A stretch of DNA of 64,000 nucleotides from Hyphomonas sp. (GCF_017792385.1 NZ_CP051230.1:2170001-2234000), one strand, 5' to 3'; positions 36,024 through 45,258 are shown, counted from the stretch's first letter. Program-made: numbers and translations. The notes: generated by a model from the letters alone, not told the origin.

Positions 36024-37208
36024 ATGGCTGACGATGCCAGGGATTTGTCAGACGAAGACATTGCGTATTTCGCAAACCGACCGTCGACCGACTATGACGA
36101 AGTGGTGCTGCAGGCGGACTATGCCGCGCGCGCGGCCATCAGTTTCTATCGCTTCCGGCAGCTCGGCGGCGGACGCAATGGGCGGACTCCTGAAACGCGG
36201 ATGCAGTTCGGCAAGTCCACAGGGCAGGGCATCCATTATGTCTCCGACCATCCGCAGGTGCGCATCCTCAATCTCTCGCTGATCGCCCTGCTCATATTGT
36301 TCGAGAGTGCGGCGAACGCCTATTTCTTTGCCCAGCAGAGTGAGTTCGGCCTGTCAGGCGGCATCTTCCAGGCGGCAGCGGTCTCCCTGGCGAATGTGGC
36401 GACCAGCTATTTCATCATCGGCTATTGGGGCCTGCGCCACGCTTCCATAGGTCTTGATCCAAACAAGCCATTGCTGGGATTCGACAGCCGGAACGTTATC
36501 AAAGGATTTGGAATATTAGCGGTTATTGTGGGTGTAGTGATTGTTTTGCTCGTCAACCTGTCCGCTGCGCACTATCGCAACATTCTGGATCTGACCGCTT
36601 CGGGGTTGGTGGATCTAAACACTACCGTTACTTCGTGGGATGAAGCAGGGAACGTTGTCGAACGTGAAATTCCTCTGATCGGCGCGAGCCCGACGTCATG
36701 GATGGGTTTCTTTGCAAACAAGTCGGAGTGTGAAATCATTCTGCAATCTGAAATGGGGAAATCCATCGGCAGCGCCGCGACCAATGCGATGTGCCGTCCG
36801 TTTGCGCTCCACTCGCTCGACGCCATGGTTCTGTTTGCGCTGGGCCTCGCCATCTCTGCGGTTGCGGCGTTCGAGGGCCGCAAGGCCGATGCGGCCTTTC
36901 CCGGCTTCAGCGATGCGGCCCGCCAGATCGAGCGCGCACGGCGCGACCTGCAATATGCGCTCGAGGACTATTATGACAGCTATTCCGACATCGTCGAAGA
37001 CATTGAGGAGGACATTGGCGTCAAGCTGACCGCACAGCAGAAGATCACGCTGCGTCGCGCCATGGATGGCCGGGTCGAGAAGTATCGCCGGCTGCTGGAA
37101 ACCGATCCGGATGTGTTGTGCGACGAGTTCGACGTGCCCCCGGAAGCGGTCGAGCACATCACCGGCAAGACTCCGCGGGTGAAGCCGCGTGCGGGGAATG
37201 ACGCGTGA
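36024..37208 (+). CDS. uncharacterised polytopic membrane protein paired with a vWA-like protein
   Basis: A 394-residue protein. After a charged 75-residue N-terminus come about four transmembrane segments (roughly 79-100, 111-133, 157-180 and 268-288), with a 70-residue loop between the third and fourth. The C-terminal 100 residues are charged and helical, with ERARRDLQYALEDYYDSYSDIVEDIEEDI, a probable coiled coil. The family was not recognised. GGAGAGGG lies directly before the ATG at 36024, which is preferred over the ATG at 36003. Its stop overlaps the next start by four bases, so the two proteins are made together and probably interact. Confidence 0.7.
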   Translation: MADDARDLSDEDIAYFANRPSTDYDEVVLQADYAARAAISFYRFRQLGGGRNGRTPETRMQFGKSTGQGIHYVSDHPQVRILNLSLIALLILFESAANAYFFAQQSEFGLSGGIFQAAAVSLANVATSYFIIGYWGLRHASIGLDPNKPLLGFDSRNVIKGFGILAVIVGVVIVLLVNLSAAHYRNILDLTASGLVDLNTTVTSWDEAGNVVEREIPLIGASPTSWMGFFANKSECEIILQSEMGKSIGSAATNAMCRPFALHSLDAMVLFALGLAISAVAAFEGRKADAAFPGFSDAARQIERARRDLQYALEDYYDSYSDIVEDIEEDIGVKLTAQQKITLRRAMDGRVEKYRRLLETDPDVLCDEFDVPPEAVEHITGKTPRVKPRAGNDA

Positions 37209-38008
37209 GCCGCCGCCGTCGCCGACAGCAGCGCCGCATGGCCTATATGAATTTCGCGATCATCGCCCTGCTGATTGCCGGAGGGTTTGTCGCATACCAG
37301 TTCATCAAGCCGGCCCCCTATGATGAGCAGACGCTGTGCCTGGTCAGCGAGGACTTGCCGCCGCACACGGCCATCATCCTGGACAAGACCGACGAATATG
37401 ATGCCGCGCAGGCGGACCTGATCGCCGGCCTGATCCGTCGCACACGGGACCGTCTGGACATCGGGGAGAGATTGTCCCTGTTCGAACTGGATGCGGAAGG
37501 CCAGTTCGATCCGCGCGGGGAATTCTCGCTGTGCAATCCGGGGCGGGGCGGCCAGGTAAACCCGCTGTTTCGCAATCCCGGCATGATCGAGGCGCGCTAT
37601 GCGGAATTGTTCGAGGCGCCCATGGATGCGGTGATCGAGGATCTCGTCGTGCCGAAAGAGGCCCCCGCCAGTCCGATCCTGGAAGCCATGGCCCGTCTGG
37701 GGCAGACCGAGAATTTCTCGCCTGACGCCCCCGCGCGCCGGATCGTGATCGTCTCGGACATGTTGCAGAATTCGGACCTGTTTTCAGCCTATGGCGGCGC
37801 AGGTGCCTTGCCGGACACCCTGCCGCCGGCGCGGGACGTCGCCGAGTCTGTCGAGCGGCGCTACGGGCGGTCGCTGTCCGGTGTGGAGATTGAAATCCGC
37901 CTCATCCCGCGCGGACGCTATACAGACCTGCAGCGCGGCGCGCTGAAGGAATACTGGGACGATATCCTCTCCGAACTTGGCATGCGGACGGACTGGCGCG
38001 ACCTGTAG
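37205..38008 (+). CDS. membrane-anchored vWA-like protein of unknown function
   Basis: A 267-residue protein with a very basic N-terminus (SRRRRRQQRR), one transmembrane helix (about 13-36), and an extracytoplasmic domain. This has the outline of a von Willebrand factor A fold: HTAIILDKTDEYDAAQADLIAG as first strand with an Asp-x-Thr-Asp in place of the DxSxS metal site, ERLSLFELD, and RRIVIVSDMLQNSDLF as the strand with the later acidic residue. Between these is SLCNPGRGGQVNPLFRNP, a conserved-looking loop. Proteins of this outline occur unannotated in other genomes and in mobile islands, usually with a membrane partner. The gene overlaps the previous one by four bases. Confidence 0.7.
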   Translation: MSRRRRRQQRRMAYMNFAIIALLIAGGFVAYQFIKPAPYDEQTLCLVSEDLPPHTAIILDKTDEYDAAQADLIAGLIRRTRDRLDIGERLSLFELDAEGQFDPRGEFSLCNPGRGGQVNPLFRNPGMIEARYAELFEAPMDAVIEDLVVPKEAPASPILEAMARLGQTENFSPDAPARRIVIVSDMLQNSDLFSAYGGAGALPDTLPPARDVAESVERRYGRSLSGVEIEIRLIPRGRYTDLQRGALKEYWDDILSELGMRTDWRDL

Positions 38009-38083
38009 CGGCGCCGGGGCCGTCGCCCCTGTATTTTGCGACCGCGTGCGCCTGTGGCATACTGTGCCAAAAGGCGAAAGACC

Positions 38084-39073
38084 ATGGGAGGAAACTCGGT
38101 TGCACGGGCCTTGCGGCCCGATCTTGTCCGGCAGGGTATCGTGTTGATCCTGTTGCTGATCGCCTGCCTGTGGCCAGCGCCTGCCTTCGCCAATGCCAAG
38201 GACCAGCACACCATCCCGTTCGAAATGGATTCGCAGGACCGGATCATCACCGAACTGTCCTTTCACAATGGCGTCACGGCCTCCGCAATCATCGATACAG
38301 CCGCAACCCTGCCCATGATCGGCGGCGCAACGGCACGCTCTGCCGGGCTCGCGGTCATTCCGGGCGAGGAGACCTTTGTGGAAGTGCTGGGCCTCGGCGG
38401 GCCGGAAACCTTTCCCCTGATCGATCTGCCGCGCCTCGGGGCCGGATCGGTGAAACTGGTCGAGGTGCCGGCGGCGCTCGACGCCAAGATCGCGGTCAGC
38501 GGGGTGCGCAATGTCCTGCCCATGAGTGCCATGACCGGGGATGTGGTGGATTTCGATTTCGACCGGCTGCAGGTCACGTCCTACAATCGGCGCCCGGCGG
38601 GACGCATGCGGGAAATCCTCTGCAAGCGGCCGATGGTGGTGCGCAACGGCCTCTACTTCGTTGCCGTGAAGATCAATGGCCGCCGCGGGCTCGCCCTGAT
38701 CGATACCGGATCGACAATCACCTACATGAATTCCACCTTCGCGGCGCAAGCCGGTACGGCCGTGAACGAAGCGGAGACCAAGCGCCTTCTCGGCATCACC
38801 GGCGAAGAGTATGACATGCACGTCGCCAACATTTCCCGCTTCGAGCTGGACGAGGTGAAAATGAACGGGTTCAACATGGTCGTCTCCGATCCCGCACTGT
38901 TCGATCATCTGGGTATGGCAGATGAGCCGGTCATGATCCTGGGTATGGATTTCCTGTCACAATTCCGGGTGCAGATCGATCGCAAGAACAATCTGCTCTA
39001 TCTGCGCATTCGCCACAGCACCGCGAAAAAGTGTCAGGTCTGCATGGAAATGCAAACTTACCGCCGCCGGTGA
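38084..39073 (+). CDS. secreted two-domain retropepsin-like aspartic protease
   Basis: A 329-residue protein with an N-terminal signal or anchor segment (RQGIVLILLLIACLWPAPAFA). It has two copies of the clan AA fold. The first carries ASAIIDTAATLPMIGG at about residue 62, in which the catalytic DTG is degenerate (DTA). The second carries LALIDTGSTITYMNS with an intact DTGS at about residue 206, followed by ILGMDFLSQFRVQID near the C-terminus. Bacterial members are periplasmic retropepsin-like proteases of poorly known targets. One intact and one degenerate site suggest either an intramolecular pseudo-dimer or dimerisation through domain 2. Confidence 0.8.
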   Translation: MGGNSVARALRPDLVRQGIVLILLLIACLWPAPAFANAKDQHTIPFEMDSQDRIITELSFHNGVTASAIIDTAATLPMIGGATARSAGLAVIPGEETFVEVLGLGGPETFPLIDLPRLGAGSVKLVEVPAALDAKIAVSGVRNVLPMSAMTGDVVDFDFDRLQVTSYNRRPAGRMREILCKRPMVVRNGLYFVAVKINGRRGLALIDTGSTITYMNSTFAAQAGTAVNEAETKRLLGITGEEYDMHVANISRFELDEVKMNGFNMVVSDPALFDHLGMADEPVMILGMDFLSQFRVQIDRKNNLLYLRIRHSTAKKCQVCMEMQTYRRR

Positions 39074-39079
39074 TTCCCG

Positions 39080-41902
39080 CTATCCGAACGCGCCATAGGC
39101 GTGCGTGACGGCCAGGCTGATTCCGTGCAGGGTGCGGTCGATCTCGTCCAGCGGGCCGATCACTTCCTTGTGGATCCGGTCATAGCCATAGCTGGCCTGC
39201 GGCTTGGCCTCATGGCCCGGTTCGGTCAGCGCCGCCAGCGGCGTGTCCTGGTCCCGGGAGGGCGGGAAGATTTTCCGCAACAGGTCGACCGCTTCTGAAA
39301 TCCGCAACTCGGCAACCATTTCCACAAGGTCTCGGCTGCTGGCATCATGCCGCTCCGACAGGCGGGGCAGGCCGCCGACAATCGAGAAGGCCTTCATGAT
39401 CAGGGCCTGGCGCACCGCGTGCAGCACATGCAGGTCCAGGCGGCCTTCATGGCGCTGTTCGATGGAAGGGGCATTCTGAAGTTGCGCCAGCAATCGGTCG
39501 AACTTGCCCAGGTCGACGGACAGATAGTTGGCGATCTGGTTCATCGAGACAGCCGTCTCTGTATTGCGCAGGGCGTAATAGACGGCGCGATAGGCATTCG
39601 CCTTTTCCGCATCGGCCAGCTTCGAATGCGCCACCCAGACCCCCGGATCATACACTCTGGCATAAGCGCGCAGCGCCGGCAGGCTCGTCAGCACCCGCGC
39701 CCGGGTCGCCAGCAGGATCAGGCTTTTCATGCGGGGGCTTTCATCGATCAGATCGACCAGTCGCTCCATCTCGCGCTGCAGCGAGGAGCCGATTCCCGCC
39801 GCCACATTCACCGGAATGCTCAGCTGCTGCAGCGTCGCATTGTGCGAGATCGCGCGCAGGGAGCGCGGCCCGACGGGGCCTGCCGCGCGGCGTTTCGGGC
39901 GGGACCCGGCCTTGACGGTCAGTCCGCTGGAAAAGGCGCCGAGCAGGCGGCCATAATCGGGATTGACGAACAGGCGTTCCTGCCAGGCGCGCAGCGAGCG
40001 ATAGAAATCCCACACCAGGTCCGTGCGCGTATAGAACGGGTCCTGCGTCCGGTCCTCCGGGTCCGACAGGGCGTGACGGCACCAGGCCGCCATCGTTGTT
40101 TCGGCAAGGGCCGGATTGGCAAAATGCAGGAAACCGTCCCCGCCCTGAAAGCTGACTTCATGGCGCAGCTGCAGCCCGCGGGCCCGCGCACCGCCCCGCG
40201 TCCAGGGCGTCAGCAGATGATCAAACCGCTGTTCGAAACTGCCCGGCCAGGCGCCACGGCCCATGCTCTCGCCATGCGTGTTGAAGATCAGAAGGTCGAC
40301 GTCTGCGCCCTTGGCGGCCAGCGCCCGTGCGATGAGATTGTGGATGCGCTCGATGGCCATGTCGGCGGCAACCTGCCCAATGAACCGTCCGGCGTCGGAG
40401 AATCCGAGCTGGATCGACAGATAGCCGCGCTGTTTCACATAGGCGAGGAATTCCGGTTCTTCCAGAAGCCGCTCAATGAAGCGGCCCCCTGTTTCCAGCG
40501 CTTCCGGCGTTTCGAACAGGGGAGAGATGTCCAGCTTGTCGTCGACACCGTATTGCCGCGCCAGATAGAGCGCGCCCATCACCGTCGCCGGGTTCTCGCT
40601 CTCGGCAATCAGGAAGCGGATGACAGATCCGGAATCGATGTGCTTCAGGATCTGCGCGCACATCATGAATTGCCGCCGCGCCGTCGACTGCTCCAGGAAC
40701 AGGTCTGCGAAATTGACCTGCACGGGTTTCGACTTGCGGGCCTTCTGCGCCAGCTCGGCCAGAGCCACGCGGCCAAGTTCCCGGTCTTCCGTCTGAAGGC
40801 CAAGGTCCCGGTTAATCACGGTGCGGACCTGCGCCGCGTTGACGCGCAGGTGAATGCGCGCCGTGCCCAGCTGCAGCGCGTCGACCTGCGCGCGGATCGC
40901 CATCAGTTCCACGGCCAGGCTGTCATCGGCCGTGGCGATCACGCTGTCCAGCACGTCGGTAATATCGGTGGCATCCAGCAATGTGCGGGTCGTGTGATCG
41001 GTCAGGGCATTTGCGGCCGGCACCAGATGGGCCGGATCGGTCAGGTCTGCCGCGAACAGGGCGGCATGGTTGGCAGTTTCTTCGGCGGCCGCCTTCAGGC
41101 GCTGGGTCAGCTTGGCCAGCGGGCCGATCTTCTGGCTGCCGCTGATCGCTTCCAGCTGCTGGGCATAGCGGCCCAGTTGCACCGCCTTTTCGGTCAGGCG
41201 GAACGTCAGGGATTGCGACCAGTGAATATCGGCCCGGCCATCAAGATCATAGCCCACCCAACAGGCGATGGTGGGCACCTGAATTTTCAGGCTGCGCCAG
41301 TCATCGGGGAACGCCTTGCGCGCAACGGCCATCAGCGTGCGGGCATAGACCAGCTGCGCATCGGCGGCGTGCGCGATGGCGGCCTGCACTTCATCATGCT
41401 CGCCTTTCAGGCTGATGGCCTGGTTCCAGGGCCGGGAGTCAGCTCGAATCTGGCGCATCACGGCCGTCCGGCTCGTCTTCGTCGCGCTCACCACATGGTC
41501 AGCCAGCGCCGTGCGCAAATCCTTGGACAGGGCAAAGGTCGGGTGTCCGGTGAAGACGATGCCGCCGGTGGCCTGTTCGACCCGGGCCTTGAACGCATCG
41601 AACCCGTCCGCCGCCAACGCATCCAGATCGGCTGTCAGCTGTTCCCAGGCAGATTTGGCCTTGCCGCCTGCATGCTGGACGCGAAACCGCTCGGCGCGCC
41701 CTTCGATCAGGTCCAGATGAACCTCGTCGGCCAGCTTGGACAGATCGGACAGTTTGGTGCGGCCCGCCTCCAGGTCTCGGAACAGGGTCTGCGCCAGGGC
41801 AAACACGGAATTGGTCAGCGGGTCGATCTCGATCCGGGAGGCCTGCTCACGCAGGAAGAGTTGGGCGGCTTCGAGGGTCTTGGGAGTCGTCATCGTTGTC
41901 AT
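39080..41902 (-). CDS. phosphoenolpyruvate carboxylase family protein with degenerate catalytic motifs
   Basis: A 940-residue protein with the length and overall layout of PEP carboxylase. The His-containing first motif is present but altered: IVFTGHPTFALSKDLR where canonical enzymes have VFTAHPTEAxRR. At the place of the GYSDSxKDAG motif is LLIFNTHGESMGRGAWPGS, and at the place of the glycine-rich FHGRGGxxGRGGGP catalytic loop is RHEVSFQGGDGFLHF. The C-terminus is HGISLAVTHAYGAFG rather than the usual ...RNTG. The protein is therefore a clear homologue, but several residues that bind bicarbonate and PEP in characterised enzymes are not visible. It may be a divergent enzyme class or a regulator. 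Monocistronic. A reading frame of 881 codons on the opposite strand is a shadow. Confidence 0.8.
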   Translation of the reverse strand: MTTMTTPKTLEAAQLFLREQASRIEIDPLTNSVFALAQTLFRDLEAGRTKLSDLSKLADEVHLDLIEGRAERFRVQHAGGKAKSAWEQLTADLDALAADGFDAFKARVEQATGGIVFTGHPTFALSKDLRTALADHVVSATKTSRTAVMRQIRADSRPWNQAISLKGEHDEVQAAIAHAADAQLVYARTLMAVARKAFPDDWRSLKIQVPTIACWVGYDLDGRADIHWSQSLTFRLTEKAVQLGRYAQQLEAISGSQKIGPLAKLTQRLKAAAEETANHAALFAADLTDPAHLVPAANALTDHTTRTLLDATDITDVLDSVIATADDSLAVELMAIRAQVDALQLGTARIHLRVNAAQVRTVINRDLGLQTEDRELGRVALAELAQKARKSKPVQVNFADLFLEQSTARRQFMMCAQILKHIDSGSVIRFLIAESENPATVMGALYLARQYGVDDKLDISPLFETPEALETGGRFIERLLEEPEFLAYVKQRGYLSIQLGFSDAGRFIGQVAADMAIERIHNLIARALAAKGADVDLLIFNTHGESMGRGAWPGSFEQRFDHLLTPWTRGGARARGLQLRHEVSFQGGDGFLHFANPALAETTMAAWCRHALSDPEDRTQDPFYTRTDLVWDFYRSLRAWQERLFVNPDYGRLLGAFSSGLTVKAGSRPKRRAAGPVGPRSLRAISHNATLQQLSIPVNVAAGIGSSLQREMERLVDLIDESPRMKSLILLATRARVLTSLPALRAYARVYDPGVWVAHSKLADAEKANAYRAVYYALRNTETAVSMNQIANYLSVDLGKFDRLLAQLQNAPSIEQRHEGRLDLHVLHAVRQALIMKAFSIVGGLPRLSERHDASSRDLVEMVAELRISEAVDLLRKIFPPSRDQDTPLAALTEPGHEAKPQASYGYDRIHKEVIGPLDEIDRTLHGISLAVTHAYGAFG

Positions 41903-41988
41903 GGCGCCAGAAAGACGGAATTGCCCGCAAAGTCAAAGCCTTGCTTTCCCTTGCGGCAAAGAAAGTGCGGCTGCGGCAGGGCAGACGG

Positions 41989-42864
41989 CTAGTTTCGGCC
42001 GAAAAAGCGCACCACGCCGATCAGGCCGGCAATGGCCGATCCCAGCCCGCCGAGCAGGACAAAGAGCGGATTTGCCTGGTCTGCAAAGGCGATGGCGCGA
42101 TTGATCCCCGACACTTCCACCGTGACCGTGTCGCGAAAAGTGCGCAGCGGCACTACGGCATCCTCGTCAATCGCATAGATCTCGAACACCAGATCATGGC
42201 TCCCCGCCGTCAGCGGCAGGACGGACCAGCGCCAGACATTCTCGGTCAGGGGGGAGAGTGCCTGAACTTCCGGTGACATTGACACGATCTCGAAATTCGC
42301 GCCGCTGAGACGGGCTTCCACCCGGTCCGATACCAGCGCTTCGCCTTCAATGACATTGCCGCGGCCGGGCAGGGCGTCCACCGCTGTCTCGTCGCCGGTG
42401 GAATCTATGGCCAGCGTCACGTCGAAGGCGCGCTTGTATTCGGCCTTGCTGGGCGTTTCGTGGGCCACCGGCACGGATTTCAGCGTTTCGACAAAGGATT
42501 CATTGGCCTGCGGCGTGACATTGGCCGAGCGCGTGGCCATCGGCGCGTCGAATTCCGGGGCAGCGCCAACCGCTTCCGGGAACACATCGCCCGGAATGTC
42601 CGCGCCAAGGCTGCGGGTCGGACCAGCGGCCGGGGGCGGGGCATCCGCCATTTCCTCTTCCGGCAGGGGCGCCAGGTCGGCCGTCTCTTCTTCCAGCGCT
42701 GGCGGCATGGCGGCTTCGAACGCTTCTTCCGTCGCCATTTCCTCGGCCGGGGCGGCATCGACCAATGGGTCCCGGGGCGCATATTCGTCCATCAGGACAG
42801 ACCCGGCATACCCCGCGGCCACCAGGCCACACAAAAGCAGGATGATGGACAGCAATCTCAGCAT
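41989..42864 (-). CDS. uncharacterised protein with N- and C-terminal membrane segments
   Basis: A 291-residue protein. One transmembrane helix at each end (about 4-24 and 265-285) brackets an extracytoplasmic region. The first third of that region is acidic and Ala/Pro/Glu-rich, without structure; the rest is beta-rich with FDVTLAIDSTGDETAVDALPG and ARLSGANFEIVSMSPEVQAL. No family was recognised. It resembles the architecture of membrane-anchored envelope accessory proteins; no role can be assigned. Confidence 0.6.
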   Translation of the reverse strand: MLRLLSIILLLCGLVAAGYAGSVLMDEYAPRDPLVDAAPAEEMATEEAFEAAMPPALEEETADLAPLPEEEMADAPPPAAGPTRSLGADIPGDVFPEAVGAAPEFDAPMATRSANVTPQANESFVETLKSVPVAHETPSKAEYKRAFDVTLAIDSTGDETAVDALPGRGNVIEGEALVSDRVEARLSGANFEIVSMSPEVQALSPLTENVWRWSVLPLTAGSHDLVFEIYAIDEDAVVPLRTFRDTVTVEVSGINRAIAFADQANPLFVLLGGLGSAIAGLIGVVRFFGRN

Positions 42865-42920
42865 GGCGGCGCGCGCTCCGTCTAATGTTCCCCACAGCGT
42901 GGTTAAGTCCTAGCAGAGCT

Positions 42921-43751
42921 TTATGACAGGGGGAAACGATTACGGCTGCTTTCATAGAAGGCGACTGCCGCTGCGTTCGAGACGTTCAGGCTCTCCATTT
43001 CCGGGGCAATCGGAATGCGGGCCAGCTCGGCGCAGGCCTTCGCGACGGCCGGGCGGATGCCGGGACCCTCGGCGCCCAGCACGATGGCCAGCTTCGGCGC
43101 GCCGTCCACCGCGTCCGCGATCAACCGCTGGCCTTCGCCCGCCAGGCCGACCGTGTGATAGCCCGCATCGGCCAGCTGCTCCAGCGCGCGGGCAATGTTC
43201 ACCACGCGGGCTTCCTGCACCGTTTCGATCGCGCCGACGGCGGCCTTCGCCGCCACCCCCGTCACATTCGGCGCATTGCGCGTCTGCAGCACCAGCCCGC
43301 CAAAGCCGAACGCGGCCGCAGACCGGTACACCGCGCCCAGATTGTGCGGGTCGGACACCTGGTCCAGCACGGCGATATGGCTGACACCCGCATCGATCAG
43401 GTCTTCCAGCGCGACCGGTTCCAGCGGATCCACCTTCACGGCCACGCCCTGGTGCACCGCGCCCTCCGGCAGGCGCGAATCAATATCCTTCGCCGAAACG
43501 ATGACTGGCTGCAGTGCGCTGGCGGGCAGGCGCTGGGCCGCATTCTCGGTCGCCAGCAGCTCGTGACAGGTGCGCGCCGGGTTTGCCAGCGCGGCAGCAA
43601 CCGCATGCGTGCCCCATATCCAGAGCGGGCCGCCCTCGGCGCCACCGGCATCGCGCGATTTTCCCCCGCGCCGGGGCGGGCGGGACGGGCCGCGACGTGC
43701 ATTATCTGCGCTGTCGTGTGCTTTTCGCCGTTTAGAATGGTTGCGCGCCAT
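42921..43751 (-). CDS. rlmB: 23S rRNA (guanosine-2251-2'-O)-methyltransferase
   Basis: A 276-residue SpoU-class methyltransferase. A basic, Arg/Gly-rich N-terminus leads to the RNA-binding substrate domain (IWGTHAVAAALANPARTCHELLA), then the knotted catalytic domain with LDQVSDPHNLGAVYRSAAAFG, LGAEGPGIRP and SLNVSNAAAVAFYE. The start is the ATG at 43751 with AAGGAAA before it; a longer frame adds 45 residues without likeness. It 2'-O-methylates G2251 in the P loop of 23S rRNA. It is divergent from the tRNA-Tyr gene. Confidence 0.93.
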   Translation of the reverse strand: MARNHSKRRKAHDSADNARRGPSRPPRRGGKSRDAGGAEGGPLWIWGTHAVAAALANPARTCHELLATENAAQRLPASALQPVIVSAKDIDSRLPEGAVHQGVAVKVDPLEPVALEDLIDAGVSHIAVLDQVSDPHNLGAVYRSAAAFGFGGLVLQTRNAPNVTGVAAKAAVGAIETVQEARVVNIARALEQLADAGYHTVGLAGEGQRLIADAVDGAPKLAIVLGAEGPGIRPAVAKACAELARIPIAPEMESLNVSNAAAVAFYESSRNRFPLS

Positions 43752-43858
43752 TTCGGGTTTCCTTATAAGGCCGCTTCCGGGATGGATCGGAAGCGCGAAA
43801 GCGCCCATGTGAAGCCCCGGCGCGGCAACGTCAATCGGCGTGTGGTCGCGGGTCCCGT

Positions 43859-43943
43859 GGAGGGATGGGAGAGTGGTTAAATCCACCAGACTGTAAATCT
43901 GGCCGCTTAGCGTACGCTGGTTCGAATCCAGCTCCCTCCACCA
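43859..43943 (+). tRNA. tRNA-Tyr (GTA)
   Basis: 85 nt including an encoded CCA. The acceptor arm GGAGGGA pairs with TCCCTCC, followed by discriminator A. The anticodon loop is ctGTAaa, and GGTTCGAATCC forms the T arm. It has the long variable arm typical of bacterial tRNA-Tyr. Confidence 0.96.
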
Positions 43944-43985
43944 CCCCGCACCAATGTGCTAGACTGGCGTGCTGCCACCCGGTGA

Positions 43986-44059
43986 GCGGGTATAGCATAA
44001 TGGTAATGCACCAGCCTTCCAAGCTGTGTATGTCGGTTCGATTCCGTCTACCCGCTCCA
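43986..44059 (+). tRNA. tRNA-Gly (TCC)
   Basis: 74 nt including an encoded CCA. Acceptor GCGGGTA pairs with TACCCGC, discriminator T. The anticodon is TCC within CCTTCCAAGC, and GGTTCGATTCC forms the T arm. It follows tRNA-Tyr by 42 bases and probably shares its transcript. Confidence 0.96.
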
Positions 44060-44132
44060 GCCGAATTCTCCGGAAAATCCGCGCATTTGTGCCCCGTCGC
44101 AGCTGCGAGGAGGAGCCCGGCACGCAATTGGC

Positions 44133-44555
44133 TTACGAGGTCGGGCAGGGTCCATCGGTCATTGGAACGACATCGTGCGTGAAGTGATAGACGGATATGC
44201 CATACACGCGATCGACAGGTTGCTCCCTGGAGTCCATGTCATAGTCTTCCAGCTTGTAGTCATCGAATTTCTCGAGAATGTCCCGTCGATTGTCAGAAAC
44301 CAGGATTCTCAGGCGATCATGGTGCTTTGGAGATTTGACGGTGAGGGTGGCGCCGTCTTCGACTTGCTTTCTCGACTTGACCGATTCCTCAAACGGGTAC
44401 GAGTGATGGTTGTAGGTGTCCGTCGTAAGCTTGAGCAGGGATCCGGTGCAATTGCGGATCTTGATTTCCTTGCCACCCTCCGCCGCGGCGGTTGCACCGG
44501 TCAGGGCGAGGCAGGCGGCGGCAAGGCCGGTGCGGATAAATGTCTTCTGGATCAT
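44133..44555 (-). CDS. small secreted protein, paralogue group member 1
   Basis: A 140-residue exported protein. The start at 44555 is set by AAGGAG six bases upstream. Signal peptide MIQKTFIRTGLAAACLALTG..., then a mature part opening KEIKIRNCTGSLLKLTTDTYN, a charged middle rich in Asp/His/Lys, and the end GPCPTS. Only two mature cysteines are present, one near each end, suggesting one disulfide. The opening and ending are shared with the next two genes upstream. Family unknown; a periplasmic or extracellular role is inferred. Confidence 0.7.
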   Translation of the reverse strand: MIQKTFIRTGLAAACLALTGATAAAEGGKEIKIRNCTGSLLKLTTDTYNHHSYPFEESVKSRKQVEDGATLTVKSPKHHDRLRILVSDNRRDILEKFDDYKLEDYDMDSREQPVDRVYGISVYHFTHDVVPMTDGPCPTS

Positions 44556-44725
44556 GTCGATCTCCTTGCCGGACTTCATAAAAGAGGATGAATCTGTGTG
44601 GGTTCGAAGTCGTCGTTCGGTCCCCCTTGTGGCTGAACCGTCTGTAGACGCCCATGTGGGCAGCGACCGTCCCGCGACAGAAAAGCCGGCTGCCGGCAAG
44701 GTGGCCTGCCGGCAGCCGCGCGGCG

Positions 44726-45139
44726 TCAGGAATTCGGGCATTTCCCGTCCTTGAGCGGCTTCAGTCTGTACCGAAACGGGTTGAATCCCTTGCTGACATG
44801 CTCCACCACTGCGTGGTCCTTCTTCGGGTCTATAGCGATGTACGATTCCGGATCATTGTGGATCTGGTCAGTGAAGAGTATCTGGACGTCAAACAGATTG
44901 GTGACCGGAAGGTTCTTCAACACCTGGCGCGCATTTGGCGCAATCTCGTAGGTGCCGTTTCCTCGAACGAGCAGGTCTCTCCGGAAAGTGCCCACCTTGG
45001 CCGTCAATGTGTTTTTGGTGCAGTTCACCAGAGTCGGGCTCGCCGTCTTTTCTGCTGAAGCATTTGGTCCGATGCTCCCGATCATTGCTGCTGCCAGGGC
45101 GATCTTCGCAAGGTTCTTGAAAAGGTGTGGGCGGGTCAT
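44726..45139 (-). CDS. small secreted protein, paralogue group member 2
   Basis: A 137-residue exported protein starting MTRPHLFKNLAKIALAAAMI, signal peptide ending about ASA-EK. The mature protein opens PTLVNCTKNTLTAKVGTFRR and ends RYRLKPLKDGKCPNS, the same two-cysteine frame as its neighbours. The middle is basic and has no known motif. It is separated from the flanking paralogues by 119 and 170 bases, each gap able to hold its own promoter. Confidence 0.7.
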   Translation of the reverse strand: MTRPHLFKNLAKIALAAAMIGSIGPNASAEKTASPTLVNCTKNTLTAKVGTFRRDLLVRGNGTYEIAPNARQVLKNLPVTNLFDVQILFTDQIHNDPESYIAIDPKKDHAVVEHVSKGFNPFRYRLKPLKDGKCPNS

Positions 45140-45258
45140 TCGGGTCTCCAAGTCTGGGGTCGGTGATAAGGCGTACGAGCAACAAGAATCCGTATCCGGC
45201 TTGGTTCGGGTGTCTCCTGAGAAGGCATGCCTTTGCCGGCCGGTCGCCCTGAAGGGCA

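Noticed and set aside
39347..41992. 881-codon plus-strand frame antisense to the PEPC-like gene
   Set aside because: Low-complexity Arg/Gln/Gly/His composition typical of antisense frames; the minus strand has a recognisable family layout.
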